DNA of 64,000 nt. It comes from Mermis nigrescens. Taxonomy: Eukaryota; Nematoda; Enoplea; Mermithida; Mermithidae. The translations under genes were made by a program, and so were the position numbers. The notes beneath the pieces were generated by a model, which had not been told where the DNA came from, searched no databases, and saw nothing but the letters and a program-made list of their open reading frames with translations. Of this stretch, positions 21,790 to 32,786 are shown piece after piece. The stretch is from NCBI GenBank assembly GCA_036768485.1, contig JAVLUZ010000725.1:124001-188000 (forward strand), written 5' to 3'. Position 1 is the first letter of the stretch; every line of letters starts with the position of its first letter.

Positions 21790-22788
21790 CATTTCGTCAA
21801 TCAATTTTTCCTTTCAGACTTTTTTATTTGACAAGACTTTATTTGTTCAAACTGTGGCGAATATTTTCATTTTTGGGTTATTACTGTATCACCAGTTAAG
21901 TGCAATGAGTTCTAGCCGTTTTGAAGAGCTAGATCTTTTTTTTCCTTTCCCCAAATAATTTGAAATAATTTGATTCGAAAATTTTCGTGCCACTATGCAT
22001 TTGCGACAGAAATTTATAGTTTTAATAATTTTCAAAATATTCAAAGAATATATATCAATATGCAGTTGAAAACATATATACTTAAAAAAGATGGCATTTC
22101 GGAGAACATTTCTCAGAATCGTAACATTTTTCATGGAAGCATTTTCGAATGTCGAGATATAGGTACTTATAAAAAGTAAAATTTGTTCATACGAATTAAA
22201 AAAGTATTTGTGATTAATCAAGCTTCCGAGAAATGATGTTGGCAAAAGAAATGACGATAAACGAAACTAAATTTGGTCACCATGTCTTGGTGATTGTACA
22301 AAGTTGTTCAAGATCATCCCCCAAAATTCGAATTGTAGTAATACAGAAATTTTCACTTTTAATTTTGTCTTGCATATTGCGGCCATTTATTCGGTGGTTA
22401 ACATTCGAATATTATCGCTATTGCTGACACCAGTCTTCATGTATATTGTACAATTTTTGCTTATATTTCTTATCCAATGTCGACATACGGCAATACTGAA
22501 ATTTCCCGTTAGTAATTTTTGGCCTTAACAAAATGAGTTTCGAGTACCTATTCGTTATTTTGTTTTTCTTTGCAGTAGCGATGCGGTCGGACGGATGCAA
22601 TAAGCTAAGTATTTTCTATTATTTTCCTCCTATTTTATAGTGTAAGATTAATATATCTATTAGTCTCCCAAAATATTAGTCAGTTTCAAAGTGGGTAAAT
22701 ATGTTTAAAAACAGACTTTTGGTCTTAAAAGAAAAACAAATGAAATGATTAGTCATAAGAATTAATTTCAAAGATTCAGGTAAATAAA
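21790..22788. other. Convergent intergenic region between aquaporin and collagen
   Basis: Holds the 3' ends of two convergent genes. Open frames here (for example 21889-22245 minus and 22304-22528 plus) resemble nothing known to me. Several AATAAA-like words occur, but none was assigned. Confidence 0.4.
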
Positions 22789-23205
22789 TCATGCTTTGCT
22801 TGTCTTCTTTCTGTGACGAAACGCTGCTAATTTAGATCGTCTTGGGCATGAGCAATACTGAGCGTCCTTGCCTGGCGATCCTGATTGACCTGGTTGACCA
22901 ACTACGCCTCTGAGTCCTTTTTCACCTGGTAAGCCAGGTGGGCCCGGTGACCCATTGCTTGATGGTCCAGGAGGTCCATCAAAACCACGAGGGCCAGCTA
23001 AACCTCGGGGCCCTGAAGGTCCCGAGGGTCCTTTAGGACCCGTAGGACCCGGATGATATACACTACCTGGACGACCAGATTCTCCTGGCTGTCCCGGTCT
23101 GCCTATTTTACCTGAATAGCCGGTCGGACCGATCGGACCTGAAGCACCTGGTCCTACTGAGTCCTTTCCGGACAAACCTATTGGACCTAGCAGGCCTTTG
23201 TTTCC
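22789..23205 (-). CDS. Collagen terminal exon
   Basis: 417 nt, 138 codons plus TGA. Acceptor GTTTGTTTAG|GGAAAC. Gly-X-Y rich, with interruptions near [11 protein letters not shown] and GSVYHPGP, then the YCSCPRRS terminus. Confidence 0.88.
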   Translation of the reverse strand, partial: GNKGLLGPIGLSGKDSVGPGASGPIGPTGYSGKIGRPGQPGESGRPGSVYHPGPTGPKGPSGPSGPRGLAGPRGFDGPPGPSSNGSPGPPGLPGEKGLRGVVGQPGQSGSPGKDAQYCSCPRRSKLAAFRHRKKTSKA

Positions 23206-24307
23206 CTAAACAAACAGGTAGTTTCCAGCGTATAAATGGGTAAACTGAAAAATTTTAATAAGTCCTTCAACAATTTATAGTCTGCTTGCATAGGTAGGTC
23301 TTTATCAACGATTCGCAGCAGATAATAAAATATACTGTTAGAAAATCAGTTCTCTTACATTACTACATCTCTGTCTTGCAAAACATTATGACCAGATTTG
23401 CACTAGGGGGTTTTTGGTCTAATTCCTTAGAATGGAAAAATCACAAATTTGTGAGGAAAATGTGGCAAAATGAAGGCTAAAAATAATTGAAAAGTGAAAA
23501 TTTTCTTCAAAAAGTGATTGAAATTAAACAGAATATTTGGAATAAGAAAGTTTTAACGCTATTTTTACCCCCCCCCCTAGAAGGCCTAATAACCCCTCCC
23601 CTCACCCCAGAAGCCAAAATATCCCCAGAATTCAATTTTTAAAATTTTGTTTGTTTTTTCGCAATTTCGTCATTTTTAAGACCATTTGATGACTTTTCAA
23701 CCCCCCATAATTTCGGCGCTGCTTATCTATGCCCACTACTGAAATTTGTTGGGGTAATGGTAATAATTTTTCGGATAAACGATTCGAATTAGATTTGCAT
23801 TAGTTATGTAAATAATGAAATTTGTCCATCGGATTAAGCGACAATGCTTGAGAAATCGGACACGCAGGATGAATTTTCTCAATATTTCAGGGCCCTGATA
23901 ACTATCAGATTAATGATAGCAGAAATTACCTCACGGTTTTAAATTTGTAATCGGAAAGCGTTAATTCTCATTAGAAGAACATTAGTCTAACACTTGTAAA
24001 TACACCAAATCTGAGAATAAATTCTATTAATTAGTTTAAAAACATTGACATAGCATTCAAACAAAACCAAAGTCGAATTAATAAGAATTAAAAATAAAAC
24101 CACAATAGCAAACTATAATATTCGTTGCTTACTGGAGCGCCCGGTTTTCCTGCTGAACCAGGATATCCATTGGGACCTGGAGGGCATTTCTTACACGATT
24201 TCTCCACAGGACGATCAACATCGTGATATATTATTCCAATATCGCCTTTTACGCCTGGCTTACCCTGTTGTCCTGGTTGTCTTAAATAATGCAATTTTTT
24301 ATCCATT
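22789..24307 (-). CDS. Nematode cuticle-type collagen (3' two exons found)
   Basis: Secreted structural collagen. Exons 24307-24133 and 23205-22789 join in phase 0 (...GKPGAP|GNKGLLG...). The first holds [16 protein letters not shown], a non-collagenous spacer and the cluster [14 protein letters not shown]. The second holds a ~100-residue Gly-X-Y domain with several short interruptions, ending [16 protein letters not shown] plus a basic tail. The paired cysteine clusters flanking Gly-X-Y blocks, and the final C-x-C-P, are the hallmark of nematode cuticle collagens. The N-terminal transmembrane or signal exon expected upstream was not found; the 24307 exon begins mid-codon, so at least one exon is missing. 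The start is therefore unknown. Confidence 0.85.
23560..23731 (+). mobile_element. Family-A short element, copy 4 (diverged)
   Basis: In the collagen intron. CCCCAGAATTCAATTTTTAA and a final GGCGCTGCTTATCTATG identify it. Part of the core is deleted. Confidence 0.6.
24133..24307 (-). CDS. Collagen exon with CKKCPPGP cluster
   Basis: 175 nt. Acceptor TTTCATTGCAG|AATGG, donor GCTCCA|GTAAGC. One base completes an upstream codon, then 58 codons. The upstream ATG in the intron is not a convincing start. Confidence 0.8.
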
Positions 24308-24309
24308 CT

Positions 24310-26100
24310 GCAATGAAAGATTGAAAATTGCGAAAAAAAGATCATTGTAAAGTCCACGAATAGAATCGTCTGTAATGCATTCGAAAACTTTTGCAGTCAG
24401 TAATTCATTGGTATATGTTCTTCTCAACAGAATGATCGTGAAAGTTTTGTAATAAATTTGAATTAGTGATAATGAAATATCAAAGCACTTTTTATTGAGA
24501 AATATTTCTTTACCTAGGTGCGTTTTGTCATTTTGCGAGTGAAACACTTTTTTGAAACTTATTGCATTATTTTCGCTAAGTATGAAAGATTAAGAGGTTA
24601 CTACAGCATTTCCTGTAAAATATAGGAATCTCAAATGTGTAGATCTTAATCAATCGTTGGCTAGACACCGCTTTGGTTTTGATCATACGGTGACAGGCTT
24701 ACACTTAATGCTATCAATGACAACTAACCCCACCCTCATATCCGTGCTGACCTCCCCCTACCCCCGAATGGCCAAAAAAGTGCTGCTGACCCCATAGCGT
24801 TAGTAATCTTATACAGTAACCCAGAGCATTAAAAAAGCTCATAAAATTGGATCGAAAAGTCCGAATCGAACATAAATACAGGGGTGCAATGCGTATGAAA
24901 AAGCCGACAGTATGCGTCTGCGCTTGGTCGTGTTTTCTTTGATGCTGGTTGGATAATCGTATTCTTATGGAAACGCTGCCTGCGTTCCTTGGTAACTCTC
25001 AAAAGTAAACAGACTATAGGTGAACAGCACCAACATTTTGGTGGGATCAATTCAATGTTCTAAGCCAAAAATTGGTTAAAACCATAAACTATTTTTGGCT
25101 TTTCATAGTATATACCGTGTGCATTATTATGTATTACCAATGTAAGGGTATCAATCCAGGCTATATATTTTTTACATACCATAATTCTAATGTCGTTTTA
25201 AAAATTTTTACAAAGCGAAAAATGGGGATTCTCCCAGCCAGATTTCCACTGCAATTGGCTTAAATTATAATTTTAAAAAATCATTAAATATTTTTGATTT
25301 TTAGCTAATTTTATTTTTTAGTTTTTCTCAATTGACACAAAACCTTAGTCCCTGTTCTGAGTATAATACTCGTTACATAAAGTTTGCTGTCCATAAACAG
25401 TACTATGCGTTTAGTAGCATTCAATTTTTATAACTCTTCTTTGGATACGCGTCGGAAAAATGCTAGCTCCTGATACTGACGTTTCCCAATTTCGGTGTCT
25501 ACATCAACATACGTACAAAAGATTGTCCGTTATCGCGTGCAATCTTCTTTCAGTTCCTGCATCCTTCGCTTCCGTTGAATAGGCCTTTTCGGCCGCAGGA
25601 TTGTCGTGTTTGGAACGTCGGACCAGATTGAAAGATACCAATTTAAAAAATATTAGCTTGTTGAAAATGAACCATTTTGTTGAAATTTGAATTATTTGTT
25701 GATTAAAATTGTTATTGATGTCACTGAGACAGAAAGGAACTTTCAAACAGTACGATAAGTATTCATGAGTGATTTGATTATAATTTTAGCAGCAGTGTTT
25801 AAAAAATTGCATTCGTAATTTGAATAAACGTCGTTTTTGTTAAAAGCAGACTACAATGTCTTTTGGTTGACTCATGCCAATAGGTAAAAGTCTAACCTTG
25901 TCAGCTTTTACTTTTAGACAATTTTTACTGATATCATTTTTATGTAAAAGCTCTAAAACGCATATTTTCCTCGGCTCTGCCCCAGACCCTCTGCGGGGCT
26001 GTTATACTAGTCCCGCCACCCGATACCCCCTCCAATCCATGTGGGCTCCGGCGCTTTACGCCCTCCTTTTTAGCAATACAAATTGCTGCACAGAAAATAT
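24310..26100. other. Region upstream of the found collagen exons
   Basis: The missing 5' collagen exon(s) could lie here, but no segment with a signal-anchor helix and a following basic or furin site was recognised. Frames at 24829-25050 and 25504-25746 look non-genic. Confidence 0.35.
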
Positions 26101-26105
26101 TTATA

Positions 26106-26275
26106 TCTGAATCTGGATCTGTATCTGGATTGTTTTAAATTTTGATCTGGCAAAACGATCTGGATCTCGATCTGGTTATTTTCTGATCTGGTTATCTAAT
26201 CTGGATCTGCCAGAAAATCTGAATCCGATCCTTATCTGGATCTGGATCTGGGTAAAAATCTGGATCTTTTACATC
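26106..26275 (+). repeat. (GATCTG)n-type simple repeat
   Basis: Imperfect repeats of ATCTGG/GATCTG (for example ATCTGGATCTGTATCTGG) covering about 170 bp. Confidence 0.8.
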
Positions 26276-26356
26276 ACTAGACTTTTTACGGTTTATAGTC
26301 ATCACAAAAATATTTAAACGTTTTTTATCACACAAAATCCGTTATTTAAAGGTCCT

Positions 26357-26760
26357 ATGAGTATCGCACAATCAACACGCAATACCCATTATTTCATAAT
26401 TAAAAAAACCCCTCATTTAAACGTTTTAAATACGCTTAATTCACAATATATACAGGGGAAACGGACCCCTAAAACCAGCCTACATACAGTGTATGATGGA
26501 ATAGCCCTACAATTATTTTTTAATAGATGCGTTTATGATAATATTCGAAACAGGATACGAAATAACGTTTTTAAAGATGAATATCCAATGTGCATATGGA
26601 GGTTATAAATACTAGTCTAACTCCAAACGAAACAAAATGTCTTCGGCAAAAGCTAAACGCGAGATCGACAAAAGTCGCCCCTACTCCAAATTAAATAGGC
26701 GATAAAAGCAGAAATAAAAAAGTGAGAAATAATTTAGGAAATAGTTTTGAAAAATGAGCT
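26357..26760 (+). pseudogene. Left flank of a disrupted ORF cluster (virus- or Polinton-like candidate)
   Basis: An 83-codon frame (26357-26608) is followed by an overlapping start (ATGGAGG at 26598) and a third short basic frame from ATGTCTTCGG at about 26638. The third stops near 26705, but an adjacent frame continues up to the Penelope insertion and resumes at 30986. The close packing of small overlapping ORFs differs from the intron-rich host genes and suggests a compact mobile or viral genome. I do not recognise the 83-codon product. The frame breaks imply decay. Confidence 0.3.
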
Positions 26761-26881
26761 TGTTAAGCGAGAGTTGTAAACCAAGAGAAAAACTTAAAGT
26801 TTAAACATACCATTAAATTATGAAGAGAATTATAAAATATTTTAAACTAGAAGAAAATGAAAAAGGTGGGATTTCAGTAAA

Positions 26882-29623
26882 TTAAAACAAATTTAGAGGA
26901 TATGATGAAACATTATTGTTGAGAATAGGACGATCACGTGCTATGTATAACGACTCCTTGATTAAAAGATCAAAAGAGTTGGATGCTCGACTAATAACCT
27001 TGAAGCAATCTGATGTAATTGAATGATTGCTATTTGAGACATGTTTGTGAATAGCAGATAAGCTATCACCCTGAATTGGCTTTCCTGTAGCAAATGAGAT
27101 GCCAGTATGTTCTGCAATTCTACTCCCAAAATGTCGGCGAGTTTCGCCAATGTAACTAGCCATACAGCTAGAACACGTATACTTATATACTAAATTTGAG
27201 AGTAGCTTAGCAGGTACAGCATCCTTGTTCTTGAAAAACCGGCTTATACACATGACAGGTTTGTAAACAAACCTTACTCTAATCTGAGGGTAAAATGCAG
27301 ATATAAGCTTTAGAATTCTGCTGCGTACATTGTAGCCATGCACACCAGTATAAGGCAAAACAAGAGAATAGCATAATTTATCACAACCGACTTTTATTTC
27401 ATCACTCTTATTATACACCTTTGTCATAAAGTCTGATATGACCTTATCAATCAAGCCAAGGGGATACTCATTTTGCAGTAGAGTCTGCTTCAGCTTGTCA
27501 ATATCAGAGACAAAAGTCTGATATGAGTTACAAATCATGTAAATGCGACTCACAAGTGTCCTTATTAAACCAACTTTATAGGCAAAAGGAATGAAGCTAG
27601 ACAATTTGGTATAAAGGCCAGAAAATGTAGGTTTCTGATATGATGATGTCACAATATCATCGGACTTCCTTTCAACAAGAACATCAAGGAAATTTAATTT
27701 CTTGTCACATTCAGTTTCAAATGTAAACTTCATATTAGGATGTTGCTGATTCATGTAATCACAGAACTTAGTAGGCTGATTTCTGTCAGAAAACACTACA
27801 AATGTGTCATCAACATAACGTACATAAAACTTGGGTCTGATCTTTATATTGCAGTCTCTGAGCCACTTTGTTTCATGATAGCTCAAGAAAATGTTGGCAA
27901 GAACTGGGCCAAGCGGATTACCCATAGCAACACCATCTATCTGTTGATAGATTTTACCATTACACGTAAAGTAACACTCTTTAACTGCAAGTTCTAGAAG
28001 CAGTTTGAATTGATGACAATTCATGTTATTTACTAACATGACATTTTGATCATCAAATAGTTTCCTAATACATATATCAATAGTCTCATTGAGTGGAATA
28101 TTAGTGAACAAGCTTTGAACATCAAGACTAGCCATAAAATGATGGCTTTTGAATGTAAAAGCCTTAAGTCTTGTCAGGAAACTACCAGTGTCACATAAAG
28201 TGTATTCATTTGTACTTATGTCTTGCAGGATCGGCACAAAATACTTAGCCAACTTATAAGTTGGAGTGTTGATGGCTGACAAGATCGGTCTTAGAGGTAC
28301 ATCTCTCTTATGGGTCTTAGGTAAGCCATATAGTCTGCCATAACTGCATCCTACAGGATTTATACTTTTATACACATCAGCAGATAGTCCATTTTGCTTA
28401 TGAACCTTCAGTATACGGGCTGATATGCGTTTCTGAACTGAGCGTATAAACTGACAAGGATTACAGTCAATGACTTTGAACTTTGAGATATCATTCAAGA
28501 CATCATTCAACTTCCTGATGTAGTCATCTTTGTTCAAAATTACAACTTGGTTACCCTTATCTGCTTTTAGGACAATGATATTCTTGTCTTTTGACAGATT
28601 ACTGAGGATTTCATAGTCACGCTTTGATAGATTATCACAATGCTTCTTATCATAATTAAAGTATGAGCTAAGAGCAATGTCACGCAATTGATTCTTGATC
28701 ATTTGCATTTTTACATTATCACACTTAAAGGCAGTTTGTTTATTGAGGAAACCCATCAGTTTCTCAAAAGGCAGCAAATAATCACCATATTCGATCTTCC
28801 TAGGTGTAATAGAGTACTTCATACCATAAGACAAGACAAGCTTCTCATGAGCTGTCAAAACTCGGTTACTTAAATTAACCACAACCTTGTCAGGATCGAT
28901 ACTATTAACACTTTTATGCATAAGCAAGTTTTTTACCTTCTTGCTATGCAACTGTCTAACATGGTTGAGAGATTTAGACACATTGCGTCTAATGTATGTT
29001 AATGATACCTGAGAATCCAGCCAGGATAATCTTGAATCAAACAAGGTTATCTGTGCCTTCAAATCTCTTAGGACTCTTTCTACCTCTTTGATTTTACCTT
29101 TCAATTCCTCATTTAGCAAAAGCCTCTGGCATGTTATGTAACACTTAGAACGCTTAAGCATTCTATTAGAAACCTTGAAAGCCAGAAATTTAGGAAGTAA
29201 ATCATTATCAATGCATTCCTTAAGAAATGCAACATCCAACTGAAGCTTATCATAGCGAAGTTGAAGCTTCTCAACTTTTCTCAATAGCAACACAACTCCA
29301 TGATCATACTTATTCTTCAAATATGTGAATATATTTAGCTTTAAACGAATCTTGAAAAGAAAAGCAAGAATAAAGAAAAACTTTTTAAGTCTAAAACTCA
29401 CCAGGCCCTCCAACCCGCCCTTACCTCCTCCCATCCTAGATGTTGTAGCAGTAATAGAAGTTATCTGACTAGCTGAAGTTGTTTGATTGACAGGCGATTT
29501 TCTCCCATTATGCCTCACTTGACCAAAAATATTCGGAAAATTGACTTCAGTAGCAGAGGGGAAGCAATCTGACCAACCAAGGCTACTGGAGTAGGGTGTG
29601 ATTCGCTCCCATTGTTCCTCCAT
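26882..29623 (-). CDS. Penelope-like reverse transcriptase with GIY-YIG endonuclease
   Basis: 913 residues, uninterrupted. It copies element RNA and nicks target DNA. The N-terminal ~330 residues are basic and helical. RT blocks in order are YGRLYGLPKTHK with LRPILSA, ASLDVQSLFTNIPLNET, GVAMGNPLGPVLANIF, the catalytic YVDDTFVVF and LNFLDVLV. The last ~110 residues carry the GIY-YIG nuclease: LVYKYTCSSCMASYIGET, then R-x-F-G-S-R-I-A-E-H. The C-S-S-C pair inside it belongs to the CCHH finger of the Penelope/Poseidon group. The ATG lies 25 bp downstream of a hammerhead-like motif. The intact frame and all catalytic residues suggest a functional copy; activity is inferred. Confidence 0.93.
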   Translation of the reverse strand: MEEQWERITPYSSSLGWSDCFPSATEVNFPNIFGQVRHNGRKSPVNQTTSASQITSITATTSRMGGGKGGLEGLVSFRLKKFFFILAFLFKIRLKLNIFTYLKNKYDHGVVLLLRKVEKLQLRYDKLQLDVAFLKECIDNDLLPKFLAFKVSNRMLKRSKCYITCQRLLLNEELKGKIKEVERVLRDLKAQITLFDSRLSWLDSQVSLTYIRRNVSKSLNHVRQLHSKKVKNLLMHKSVNSIDPDKVVVNLSNRVLTAHEKLVLSYGMKYSITPRKIEYGDYLLPFEKLMGFLNKQTAFKCDNVKMQMIKNQLRDIALSSYFNYDKKHCDNLSKRDYEILSNLSKDKNIIVLKADKGNQVVILNKDDYIRKLNDVLNDISKFKVIDCNPCQFIRSVQKRISARILKVHKQNGLSADVYKSINPVGCSYGRLYGLPKTHKRDVPLRPILSAINTPTYKLAKYFVPILQDISTNEYTLCDTGSFLTRLKAFTFKSHHFMASLDVQSLFTNIPLNETIDICIRKLFDDQNVMLVNNMNCHQFKLLLELAVKECYFTCNGKIYQQIDGVAMGNPLGPVLANIFLSYHETKWLRDCNIKIRPKFYVRYVDDTFVVFSDRNQPTKFCDYMNQQHPNMKFTFETECDKKLNFLDVLVERKSDDIVTSSYQKPTFSGLYTKLSSFIPFAYKVGLIRTLVSRIYMICNSYQTFVSDIDKLKQTLLQNEYPLGLIDKVISDFMTKVYNKSDEIKVGCDKLCYSLVLPYTGVHGYNVRSRILKLISAFYPQIRVRFVYKPVMCISRFFKNKDAVPAKLLSNLVYKYTCSSCMASYIGETRRHFGSRIAEHTGISFATGKPIQGDSLSAIHKHVSNSNHSITSDCFKVISRASNSFDLLIKESLYIARDRPILNNNVSSYPLNLF

Positions 29624-29647
29624 TGTTTATCGACTCTACCACATTGA

Positions 29648-29685
29648 GCTGACGTTTCGACCAAATCTTTGGCCATCTTCAGAGC
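29648..29685 (-). ncRNA. Hammerhead ribozyme-like motif without stem III (Penelope-associated)
   Basis: On the minus strand the motif reads GCT, then CTGAAGA (core CUGANGA), TGGCC, loop AAAGAT, TTGGTC and GAAAC, GTC, AGC. GGCCA can pair with TGGTC as stem II; the flanking GCT/AGC pair begins stem I; GAAAC and GUC are the remaining core. There is no stem III hairpin, only the self-complementary ACGT. That is the layout described for Penelope-linked hammerhead variants proposed to cleave as dimers. It lies just before the RT ORF in the 5' leader. Only one copy is present in this insertion. Cleavage is not shown. Confidence 0.7.
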
Positions 29686-29708
29686 AAAACTGTAGAAGCG
29701 ACTGTGCA

Positions 29709-30189
29709 CTAGGAAATAGTTTTGAAAAATGAGCTTGTTAAGCGAGAGTTGTAAACTAAGAGAAAAACTTAAAGTTTAAACATACCATTAAATTATGAAG
29801 AGAATTATAAAATATTTTAAACTAGAAGAAAATGAAAAAGGTGGGATTTCAGTAAATTAAAACAAATTTAGAGGATATGATGAAACATTATTGTTGAGAA
29901 TAGGACGATCACGTGCTATGTTTAACGACTCCTTGATTAAAAGATCAAAAGAGTTGGATGCTCGACTAATAACCTTGAAGCAATCTGATGTAATTGAATG
30001 ATTGCTATTCGAGACATGTTTGTGAATAGCAGATAAGCTATCACCCTATATTGGCTTTCCTGTAGCAAATGAGTGCCAATATGTTCTGCAATTCTACTCC
30101 CAAGAGTAGCTTAGCAGGTACAGCATCCTTGTTCTTGAAAAACCGGCTTATACACATGACAGGTTTGTAAACAAACCTTACTCTAATCT
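29709..30189 (-). mobile_element. Truncated tandem Penelope copy (3' portion)
   Basis: Repeats the 3' UTR and the last ~130 codons of the full copy in the same orientation, directly upstream of its 5' end. It contains small deletions, for example in the GIY-YIG region near 30074, so it is non-coding. Confidence 0.88.
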
Positions 30190-30973
30190 GAGAGTAACTC
30201 ATATCAGACTTTTGTCTCTGATATTGACAAGCTGAAGCAGACTCTACTGCAAAATGAGTATCCCCTTGGCTTGATTGATAAGGTCATATCAGACTTTATG
30301 ACAAAGGTGTATAATAAGAGTGATGAAATAAAAGTCGGTTGTGATAAATTATGCTATTCTCTTGTTTTGCCTTATACTGGTGTGCATGGCTACAATGTAC
30401 GCAGCAGAATTCTAAAGCTTATATCTGCATTTTACCCTCAGATTAGAGTAAGGTTTGTTTACAAACCTGTCATGTGTATAAGCCGGTTTTTCAAGAACAA
30501 GGATGCTGTACCTGCTAAGCTACTCTCAAATTTAGTATATAAGTATACGTGTTCTAGCTGTATGGCTAGTTACATTGGCGAAACTCGCCGACATTTTGGG
30601 AGTAGAATTGCAGAACATACTGGCATCTCATTTGCTACAGAAAGCCAATTCAGGGTGATAGCTTATCTGCTATTCACAAACATGTCTCGAATAGCAATCA
30701 TTCAATTACATCAGATTGCTTCAAGGTTATTAGTCGAGCATCCAACTCTTTGATCTTTTAATCAAGGAATCGTTATACATAGCACGTGATCATCCTATTC
30801 TCAACAATAATGTTTCATCATATCCTCTAAATTTGTTTTAATTTACTGAAATCCCACCTTTTCATTTTCTTCTAGTTTAAAATATTTTATAATTCTCTTC
30901 ATAATTTAATGGTATGTTTAAACTTTAAGTTTTTCTCTTGGTTTACAACTCTCGCTTAACAAGCTCATTTTTC
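30190..30973 (+). pseudogene. Truncated inverted Penelope copy
   Basis: Plus-strand copy of the last ~230 codons and 3' UTR. A one-base deletion in the run FATG/FATE (at about 30640) shifts the frame, so the 160-codon frame ends early. The junction with the minus-strand piece at 30189/30190 creates a head-to-head inverted repeat. Confidence 0.88.
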
Positions 30974-30985
30974 AGAAATAATTTA

Positions 30986-31620
30986 ATTTTAAGCGCGCCA
31001 TCAGAATTTTATACAGTTTTAACTCAAGTTTCGAGACATTCGCTCAACGGTACATTTTGTAAAACGAATCCAACATTTTGTAAAAAGTACAGAAACGCAT
31101 TGTATCTCATATCCTTGCCCGAAACGCGCGTTGAGGATAAACAACTGATTATAAGAAAAGAATCGCCTGATTTAATTAAAGTTTTGTTCGAATTACTAGA
31201 GAAAACGATCAAAAAATGATAAAAAAGATGTACGTTATACCGGCGGAGCTATATGAGACAGTTTTCCGCAAGTCCATGATTACGGACGATCCGCTATTAA
31301 ATGGGCAAGTAGGAGTTGAGAAAGAAAAGGAAAACGTTCTAAAAACGCTAAAATCGGCGGACCCCGACACTGTTTTGAGGAAATATTCGGACAAATGCAC
31401 GAATTGGGCATTTTAAGTGAACAGCGAAAGAAACGTCTCTCAACCACTGTTCCCGTAACTTTCAGTGCCGCCACCCTGCCTCAAAACAAAAAAATTTAAA
31501 GAGTGGTAGGGCGAAACCAAAACATCAACCTGTATTTTTAGAGCATTTTTACGATTACGAACCTAACATTAGTAATGAAGATGAGATGATGGAAGCACTA
31601 AGTCCAACAACATCATAGAA
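30986..31620 (+). pseudogene. Right flank of the disrupted small-ORF cluster
   Basis: Continues the frame cut by the Penelope insertion. A first product ends at 31219 in a K-R-x-x-L...K-Q-L-I-I-R-K-E-S-P pattern. A second begins overlapping it at 31216 (MIKKMYVIPAELYE) and runs to 31416, where a neighbouring frame carries on with a charged helix (QMHELGILSEQRKK), implying a frameshift. A third charged segment follows to about 31617. Overlapping small basic and coiled ORFs beginning M-x-V-P are common in Polinton/adintovirus-type elements, and I suspect such an origin. No capsid, integrase or polymerase is recognised nearby, so the assignment is weak. Confidence 0.35.
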
Positions 31621-32100
31621 AACGCGTAAGAAAGATATCAAGAGAGTCGCCGTAAGGCCTAAAAACGCGATCGCAACACAAGTATTAAATGTAAAATTTG
31701 CATAAAACACTCGCGTAATTCGCTTGCAATACTCATTGCCCGAGTCTGCAAAAAGCGTGTTATAGTCTTTTGTGCGGGTCGGGACGTAACTTTATCAATT
31801 TGGTGTTGGTTTAATAAAATATTCGGCGTTCTGCGCGGAATCAAAACATCACATGCTTTTTAAAAATAATTCGAATTTTACCAATAAAATATTTATCATT
31901 GAAAATATAGTTTCATTAACTTAAGAAATGAAAATTATTTCAAATCCCCGTACAAAAAACATGCTAGCGCATTTAGCGTTTGCATATCCTATCTCAAAAT
32001 CAAATCTCAGTATTTCCGTGAAATGGAAGGGCAAACAGTCGACCATGAATTGCAGAATATGGCCGAGCAACCTTTCTTCAAAAATTTCGACATGGCACGG
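31621..32100. other. Flank of the ORF cluster, unassigned
   Basis: Short open frames on both strands (for example 31928-32128 plus); none recognised. It may be further debris of the interrupted element. Confidence 0.3.
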
Positions 32101-32106
32101 TATCAC

Positions 32107-32366
32107 ACATGCACGTGGAGGGGGGTAGGGGGTGGTATGCACCCCCAGAAGTTCAAATACTCCCCCAGAAATCAAAATACCCCCAGAACTCAAATTTTGA
32201 ATTTTTTTTGCTTTTTCAGCGATTTTTTGATGCCCTTGGATAGTGCTCGATGAGAAACGTCGAAAAATGGTGTTTTTACGCCATACGACCACTTTTAAGA
32301 CCAATTTTTTACCTTTGAAAATTTTTTCACCCCCTCCCCCAGAATTTCGGTGCTGCCCACCTATGC
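32107..32366 (+). mobile_element. Family-A short element, copy 5
   Basis: Contains GGTATGCACCCCCAGAAG, TAGTGCTCGATGAGAAACG and the terminal GGTGCTGCCCACCTATG. The overlapping minus frame (31921-32385) is partly repeat-derived. Confidence 0.7.
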
Positions 32367-32786
32367 ACGGCACCCTTACCGCCAATAGGATCTTTTTGGA
32401 AAATCCGTCCTTTAATAGTGTAAATAATAAATTTACATATTTGAATAAAGCAGAAAATTATACATTTTCAGTGGCCTAAATTCGGAAACTCTAATCGGTT
32501 AAAACTTTTCAATATATAATTTATGAATATTGGGCAAAAAAATATGGGAAATTGTTCATTTTAATACAATATGTTTCCGTGCACTTCCCCCAAATTTTCT
32601 TCTTTCATAAGAGTGCTTTTTTCGGTAGATTCGCATAGTGGCTTATTTTGTGCAGGCGTAGCTGTGATACTGACATGAAGTGGAGTCATATGGGGAAGTG
32701 TGTATCAGAACTTGTTCCTGCACGCCAAATTTTGTTAGCAAAACTAATATACAAAGAGCGAAATTGATCACTTTGTTTCATTCCAA

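Larger units (their letters stand above)
26737..30973 (-). mobile_element. Penelope-like retroelement insertion (full copy plus two partial copies)
   Basis: Three joined pieces: a full-length minus-strand copy (about 26737-29708), a truncated 3'-end copy in the same orientation (29709-30189) and a truncated 3'-end copy inverted on the plus strand (30190-30973). The complex is bracketed by AGAAATAATTTA at 26725-26736 and 30974-30985, a 12-bp target-site duplication. Tandem and inverted partial copies are typical of Penelope-like elements. The partial copies are nearly identical to the full one, and the ORF is intact, so the insertion looks recent. Confidence 0.92.
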
